The notes below the pieces were generated by a model, which was not told the origin of the DNA, did not search any database, and saw only the letters and a program-made list of their open reading frames with translations. The translations under genes and the position numbers were made by a program. Below, piece after piece: positions 58,933-64,000 of a stretch of 64,000 bases of DNA. The DNA lies in the NCBI GenBank assembly GCA_001466705.2, contig LATX02000181.1, forward strand, positions 496,001-560,000, written 5' to 3'. The stretch comes from Moniliophthora roreri (Eukaryota > Basidiomycota > Agaricomycetes > Agaricales > Marasmiaceae). How positions within the stretch are numbered: position 1 is the first letter of the stretch; each line of letters opens with the position of its first letter.

Positions 58933-59803
58933 ATGAACCTGAAGACTACTTTCATCTTTGTAGCTATCATGCTGTGTTCCGCTGCGTTCGCCAACCCTAT
59001 CGATTTACTAGAACGCTCCACTTCCGAGGTATGATCTACGTTCGATAACCCAAACCCTTTTCAACCCCACTAAACGATTTTCTAATAGACTGAGCGTCGA
59101 GAGGTAAGGTTCCGCCTAAAGACGTGCGGGAGTTACGAGAAACTGATACATCGGTATTCCTTATAATAGGATGGCTTCATAACTGTAAGTCTCAAGCAAG
59201 CACAAGTATTCTCGCACCCAACAAGTTATGAATATTTGCAAAGGTCGACAGAAATGCGGGAAGCGAGCGAAGTCCGCGAACGAACCACGAACCATATTCC
59301 GAAACAGTTAGTGGGCGGCTTTGTTAAACAAGATGCTTTGCAGCTGACCTCTGCAGACCAATACCCAAGACTGGGGCCGACGTTCGACTGTGAGTTTCTT
59401 GTCTACATTCCGAATACACAACTGAAGGAGTGGTCCCCTTCACAGTCTTGGGACAATCGCCGAAGAAACTGGCATACGGATGGGAATCACGAACCATTCT
59501 CTAGGGCTGTCGGTGTCTATTGCTTCAGAATATCGTGAACAAAGCGACTGATCACACTGGTTCGCAGACTGAGGATTTGCTTGAAAACGCGGAATCGTAT
59601 GTGACATTCGTTGATCAAATGCCGATGAAAACTTACCGGACGACATCAGGGAGGACAAGGTTAGTCTGGGGAGTCCTCATTTCCAATACGATTCGTATTG
59701 AGCAACTAACGGGACTGGCTGTAGACGAATGGAGATGGTTGCGGTACTTGTTTCCGTCGTGCGTGGCTTTCGCTCATTATATTATTACTGGGAGGGAGAC
59801 TGA
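58933..59803 (+). CDS. Secreted repeat-peptide precursor with Kex2-like sites, gene 2
   Basis: A tandem paralogue of the gene at 57194. The start MNLKTTFIFVAIMLCSAAFA (signal peptide, exon 58933-59028) parallels MNLRTT in gene 1. Phase-0 exons follow: 59089 TERRE; 59170 DGFIT (identical peptide to gene 1); 59244 VDRNAGSERSPRTNHEPYSE; 59357 TNTQDWGRRST; 59446 SWDNRRRNWHTDGNHEPFSR; 59568 TEDLLENAESYVTFVDQMPM... The clearest core is TNTQDWG-RR, close to TNSQDWQ-RKR of gene 1. Fewer Trp-Gly units remain than in gene 1. The 3' end is uncertain. Splicing 59660-59724 gives a stop at 59801-59803, whereas reading through runs to 59906. Function is inferred only from the shared architecture. Confidence 0.55.
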
Positions 59804-60398
59804 CTATAAAAACAAGGTGACGACAATAACTGGCGCCGTAAGGAAGCTGGCAAGGAAGCCTAAAGGTATGTTGTGCATCTCTGACTGTGGCGGAAGGCGG
59901 CGCTGATAATTTTACTTTCCGGGGTCTGTATAGTTACTCTTCGCCTCTACTCTCGACTGGTTAATATATATAATATGTTATATATTCCTGTTGACTTCTC
60001 TGGTGAACCTGGTCCCAACAATCAGAATCCACTGTGGAATGTCGGGATGCAAAAACCGGGGTAATGGAATTGAATTCGGTTTTCGAAATATCTGAATGAG
60101 CCTCGATGAAACGTGTTATTCTTACATGCGAGTGCCCACCATACGCTCTGCAATGTACGATCCCGAGCTAATCCTTCAACTTGAGCTCACTCTCGCTATC
60201 AACGAGTTAACCGACCCACATGAACTAAAATCTTTTAGTCAGCGGCTATTGCCAGGTCACTGCACGTTTTTTACCGTCCATCCGCCGCCCTATTTCCCTT
60301 CCGCTACTCGTGCAGTCAAGCCCATGGTCATCCAATCTCTCTAACTTATCATTTCTCAACTCTATCTACCCAAAAAATTTTACGGACTAAACGCAACC
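59804..60398. other. Spacer upstream of the lipid phosphatase gene
   Basis: About 0.6 kb. An 82-codon frame at 60096-60344 lacks recognisable features. It otherwise holds the promoter of the phosphatase gene and possibly the 3' end of peptide gene 2. Confidence 0.4.
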
Positions 60399-62403
60399 AT
60401 GATCAACAACTATGAACATCACGAAAAACCCGACGGTCATGTTCACTTTGAATTGGACGTGGATTCAGCCCCATCTTCCAGAGCGGCTTCGCCAACTCCA
60501 GAACGTTCGGGAGCTCAAAAGGCTTATTTGTATCATACAGAAGCAGGGAACTACCTCGACCCCAGGTTTGAGGTGAGCCCTCCTGGGAGGCAACGGTTGG
60601 ATGTGTATGATGCAACTTTGTCTTGGTGGAGGGCGGGTATTCGGAAAAAGTTGGTCAAGACGGTGGCAAAGGAGTCGAGAGTTATCGCAAAGATGCAGGT
60701 ATGTGGGTCTTACTACTCGTCCGCGTATGTTCTGACTTAGCTCATGAAGGATGCCATTCGGACCCCCTGGCTAGACGCCTACTTTGTGTATACGTCTTCA
60801 TTGGGAACTCACACGTTCTTTATGACGGTTCTACCTGCGTTATTCTTCTTTGGATATACAGAATTGGGGCTTGGGTACGTCTCGAGCCTGGTTACGAGCA
60901 TGGAGCTGCATTGCTGACACACCCTGTCAAGCCTGGTTTTGGTGCTGGCGACTGGTGTCTACTTTTCCTCGTTCTTCAAAGATCTGTTCTGCTCTCCTAG
61001 ACCATTTGCACCTCCTGTGACTAGACTGAGTACGTTTTCACTTTTTCTTGCCCTTTGTCAGATGGTTCAACATTATGTCCTCGCAGCAATCGGTTCCCAC
61101 CACCTTGAATACGGTTTTCCTTCGACACACTCCACTAACAGTGTCTCTATTGCCCTCTTTTTCTTCTCACATATTTATATGCTAGCGACACCGACCCCCA
61201 ACGCAGAGGCTGCTATATCACCTGAAACCTACGCCATTCTCGTGGGCATCTTACTCTGGTACGCCTTCTCCATCGTATTCGGACGGCTGTACACGGCGAT
61301 GCACTCGTTTACCGACTGCGCCATGGGAGTATTCCTTGGAGCCGGCCTTTGGTGGATACTGACAGATTTTCCGGGTGTCCCCATCAACGTGCCTTCTATA
61401 CTATTATACCCTTTCGTATCGCTTGATTCATCATTCGCAACAATCAACCTATTCCGGGGCTTGGGTCTCTGCGCACGCCTTGGAACATGGGTTGATAACG
61501 CGGGCTGGCAGGTGCCCCTATTTTTGATACCCCTGACGCTCCTCCTCGTCAACCAACACCCACAACCCGTAGACGACTGCCCATGCTTCGAAGATGCAAT
61601 CGCCTTCATTAGCGTCGTCCTGGGAGTCCTCATTTCACGCTGGGTGCTCTCCTTCTTCAACCTTTCTTCTCTCATCACACCCACACCCATGCCTGGATCA
61701 GGCTGGACATTGGTGTTCGACCTGAATCCCGACGGCCCAGTTTGGATTCCTCTTACGCGTCATTGGGACGACATCATGAGCTGGTGGTTCACCGCAGCGC
61801 TCAAAATGGTCTTTGGCATCCTCGTTATTTTCGTTTGGCGTCTCGTCGCCAAATCGTTGCTTCACCTCGTGTTGCCACCCATCATTCGATTCTTTGCTGG
61901 ACTGGTCACTTTACCTAATCGTAGGTTCTATACACCTGCGACGGATTACAAGAGTGTGCCTAGTGAATTCAGGTTTGATCCTGAACATCCAGGAGAGTCG
62001 TTGAGCGGGTTGAGACCGATTCCGAGTGTTATCGATTTACCGGGGAGTTTGGGTGTTGAGATTGGGGACGAAGGTGCCATTGCGACGAATGTCTTGGGGA
62101 ATGGCAATGGAAAAAGCGGCGGCTCGGAGATCAAGTTGAGAACCAAGTCGGGCAATGGGCAGGTTATAACGGAGAACCGTAAAGGGAGTGAAGAGGGCTT
62201 TGAAAAAGAAATAGTGAAGCATTATGATGCGGAAGGTAAACGTGGCTTTTCGTCGCATGCTTTCATCAGACTGATCCATCGTGTTTGCAGTGTTGACAAA
62301 GGTTATTGTCTACTCTGGTATTGCGGCCCTCGCAAGCGGTGCGTTACCCATTGCGTTTGAGGCATTTGGTTGGGGTGTTAGATCGATGCCTCCAGGAATG
62401 TAG
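60399..62403 (+). CDS. Long-chain-base phosphate phosphatase (PAP2 family, LCB3-like)
   Basis: It dephosphorylates sphingoid-base 1-phosphates at the ER membrane. The start is MINNYEHHEKPDGHVHFELD at 60399. After a soluble N-terminus (SWWRAGIRKKLVKTVAKESR) come DAIRTPWLDAYFVYTSSLGT and helices. The three PAP2 signature motifs are visible: KDLFCSPRP (KX6RP), YGFPSTHSTNSVSIALFFFS (PSTH variant of PSGH) and GRLYTAMHSFTDCAMGVFLG (SRX5HX3D type). Later helices are FLIPLTLLLVNQHPQPVDD and AFISVVLGVLISRWVLSFFN. The splice at 62234-62291 restores the C-terminus VLTKVIVYSGIAALASGALP and ends GWGVRSMPPGM-stop. The domain order and motif spacing fit yeast LCB3/YSR3. About four exons. Confidence 0.9.
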
Positions 62404-62738
62404 AAAAAGTGCATTTTTGGTCCTCGAACGTTGACCCTGATATTTGGATACCTTACATGACTCCTCCACTGACGGTATTATTGGCTCGAACTTCCACTTG
62501 ACTACTTTTCTATATCACACTACACCGGTTTCTTGTTACCATCGTATACTGTAGATTATAAATGGGACCCACGATTTCAGCTTTCTACTCCCTGAGCAAT
62601 TTGAGTCCGGCCGGGCGGCAATAAGCTGAATCCGGGTTAGGGTTTAGACACGACGCGCGTCCCATCCGCGATCCCTCTACAAACTTTCTCTACTGTCATC
62701 ACCACCACCATCACCTGCCACTCAAAAGGGATAGAAAT
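62404..62738. other. Spacer / proteasome subunit promoter
   Basis: The 335-bp promoter region contains GGGCGGCAAT (near 62613), similar to the PACE box (GGTGGCAAA) of yeast proteasome genes. A telobox-like TTAGGGTTTAG lies near 62637. Both are weak, short matches. Confidence 0.3.
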
Positions 62739-63446
62739 ATGGAGTGCTCATTTGCTATGACAGGGAAGGGATATGTTATCGTTGCTGCAGACACTACAGC
62801 TGCACGCTCCATCGTCAAGATGAAGATTGACGAAGACAAAATCAAGAACCTCAGCTCTCATCTACTCATGGCTTACTCTGGTGAACCAGGTACGTAGTCA
62901 CCCGACAATAACCAAACCAAACCAATCGTATCGAACTCATCATCTTGATGTAGGCGACACCATCCAGTTTGCCGAATACGTCGAACGAAACATTCGTCTC
63001 TTCCAAATTCGTAACAATTACCCCCTCAGACCATCAGCAGCTGCCTCGTGGATTCGTCGTTCACTTGCGCAGTCTCTTCGTTCACGAAAACCATATGCGG
63101 TCAACCTTCTTATCGGAGGGTACGATACAGCGTCAGAAGAGCCCCATCTGTATTGGATTGACTACTTGGGAACGTCGACGGAGGTGCCGTTCGCGGCTCA
63201 TGGCTATGGGAGCTACTTTGGGCTGAGTTTGTTGGATAGGTGCGTTCGCGTTAGATTTGCATATCGGTAATGACTGACTTTTTTTTCGCCTTGTCTAGAT
63301 ATCACGATCCGAATGCTACCTTGGAAGAAGGTTTGGCTACGTTGAAGCGCTGCATTGATGAAGTAGCCAAACGGTTAGTCGTTAGCCCTGGGAAATACAA
63401 AGTTAAGGTGGTGGACAAGGATGGAACGCGCGAGGTAGAACTTTGA
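62739..63446 (+). CDS. PRE1: 20S proteasome subunit beta-4 (beta type-2)
   Basis: A non-catalytic beta subunit of the core proteasome. The start MECSFAMTGKGYVIVAADTT at 62739 is the family N-terminus, without propeptide and without the catalytic Thr1. Then come ARSIVKMKIDEDKIKNLSSH, LLMAYSGEPGDTIQFAEYVE, NYPLRPSAAASWIRRSLAQS, YAVNLLIGGYDTASEEPHLY, WIDYLGTSTEVPFAAHGYGS, and YHDPNATLEEGLATLKRCID. It ends KVVDKDGTREVEL-stop. Two introns (62891-62953 and 63240-63299) join cleanly. Length is about 195 residues, as in yeast Pre1. Confidence 0.95.
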
Positions 63447-64000
63447 TTTTTGCGGATCCAACACGTTGTACTTTAGCTGGAAATTTCCATCGTTTCTTTA
63501 AAACTCTGTGCGAGGCCTCTATCCTACAAGTTCTCAAACACTACCATCTTGTCGAGTCTGGGTCGCCGCCACAATGTCGCGCCACCGCGATTTCCAATCT
63601 ATAACAGGCATTCGGTGTCCACCCAAGAGCTTGAATATGGTCCAAGCTTAGATACCCCAATAGGTTCGCATTATTGACTCCGCTTTTCTCCAGGTAGTAC
63701 ACCCGAAGCCATTCGTCAGCTTTATCAGGTAAAGAAACATTTCGATAGACATGTCAGGATACACATACTCCTCTGGAAAGTACTTGTTCCCTAGCAGAAT
63801 CCATGTTCCGAGCCAAGTTTCCACTTCGTAGGATCATGAATTGACCGAGGGCGATCCGAGGAACGAACGGGGGCCCCAGCTGGTTTGTATTCTGGATGTA
63901 GTTGTCAACCAAGCATGCATGAACATCCTGATCGATATTGTATCGACGACATCATTCCGAGATCTCGACTGTTGCGGGTAAATCCCTCTTAGTCAGGTTG
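63447..64000. other. Right-edge region, nothing recognised
   Basis: This runs 3' of the proteasome gene. On the minus strand near 63680-63840 a stretch reads TWILLGNKYFPEEYVYPDMS and could be part of a gene continuing past the right edge. Frames break within about 60 codons, and no domain is recognised. Confidence 0.3.

Noticed and set aside
60096..60344. 82-codon frame between the peptide genes and the lipid phosphatase
   Set aside because: It shows no signal peptide, repeat or dibasic site linking it to the peptide genes, and no known motif.
1..64000. CRISPR arrays, rRNA, viral or transposon genes
   Set aside because: No regularly spaced repeats, rRNA-like blocks, reverse transcriptase, transposase or viral polymerase motifs were seen.

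Overview
The window is nuclear DNA from a filamentous basidiomycete, most likely an Agaricomycete (mushroom-type fungus). Genes are split by many short GT-AG introns of about 50-65 nt with CTAAC/CTGAC-like branch sites. The content also fits: aryl-alcohol-oxidase-like GMC flavoproteins, P450 monooxygenases, an F-box protein and mushroom-type seven-helix membrane proteins. I joined exons by eye, so outer gene limits are firmer than some internal splice sites. I found no tRNA, rRNA, CRISPR array or intact transposon.

Layout. 1-5.2 kb: two tandem minus-strand GMC oxidoreductases; the left one is decayed and runs off the edge, the right one looks intact. 6.1-8.3 kb: an intracellular GH13 alpha-amylase with an apparent 4-nt microexon. 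9.1-14.2 kb: minus-strand small heat-shock protein, CCDC6-like coiled-coil protein and orotate phosphoribosyltransferase (URA5). 14.6-20.8 kb: TOK1-type potassium channel and a Chs5-Arf1-binding (BCH1/BUD7) protein. 21-25 kb: F-box protein and a Gfo/Idh/MocA dehydrogenase, the latter divergent from a DAL5-like MFS permease (25.9-28.1 kb). 28.3-40.7 kb: two related P450s flanking a tandem pair of seven-helix membrane proteins and a cytosolic Xaa-Pro aminopeptidase. 41.8-45.3 kb: MOV10/SDE3-like RNA helicase with N-terminal zinc fingers. 46.8-48.1 kb: secreted endonuclease/exonuclease/phosphatase-family protein. 49.7-55.2 kb: aspartokinase (HOM3) and a KHA1-type K+/H+ antiporter. 57.2-59.8 kb: two tandem multi-exon genes for small secreted repeat precursors. 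60.4-63.4 kb: sphingoid-base phosphate phosphatase and proteasome subunit beta-4 (PRE1).

Most of the window is ordinary housekeeping and metabolism. The stand-out is the pair at 57.2-59.8 kb. Each starts with a signal peptide followed by tiny phase-0 exons, several of 15 or 33 nt. The 33-nt exons encode units of the type xDxxxWG(R/K)R, ending at dibasic Kex2-like sites. Exons and introns appear to have multiplied together, and the two genes share promoter blocks. They look like precursors of short acidic Trp-containing peptides released in the secretory pathway. I recognise no RiPP-modifying enzyme beside them. Other items worth a check are the amylase microexon, a GA-AG intron inside the first pore of the potassium channel, and the decayed GMC copy with a TAC-to-TAG change.
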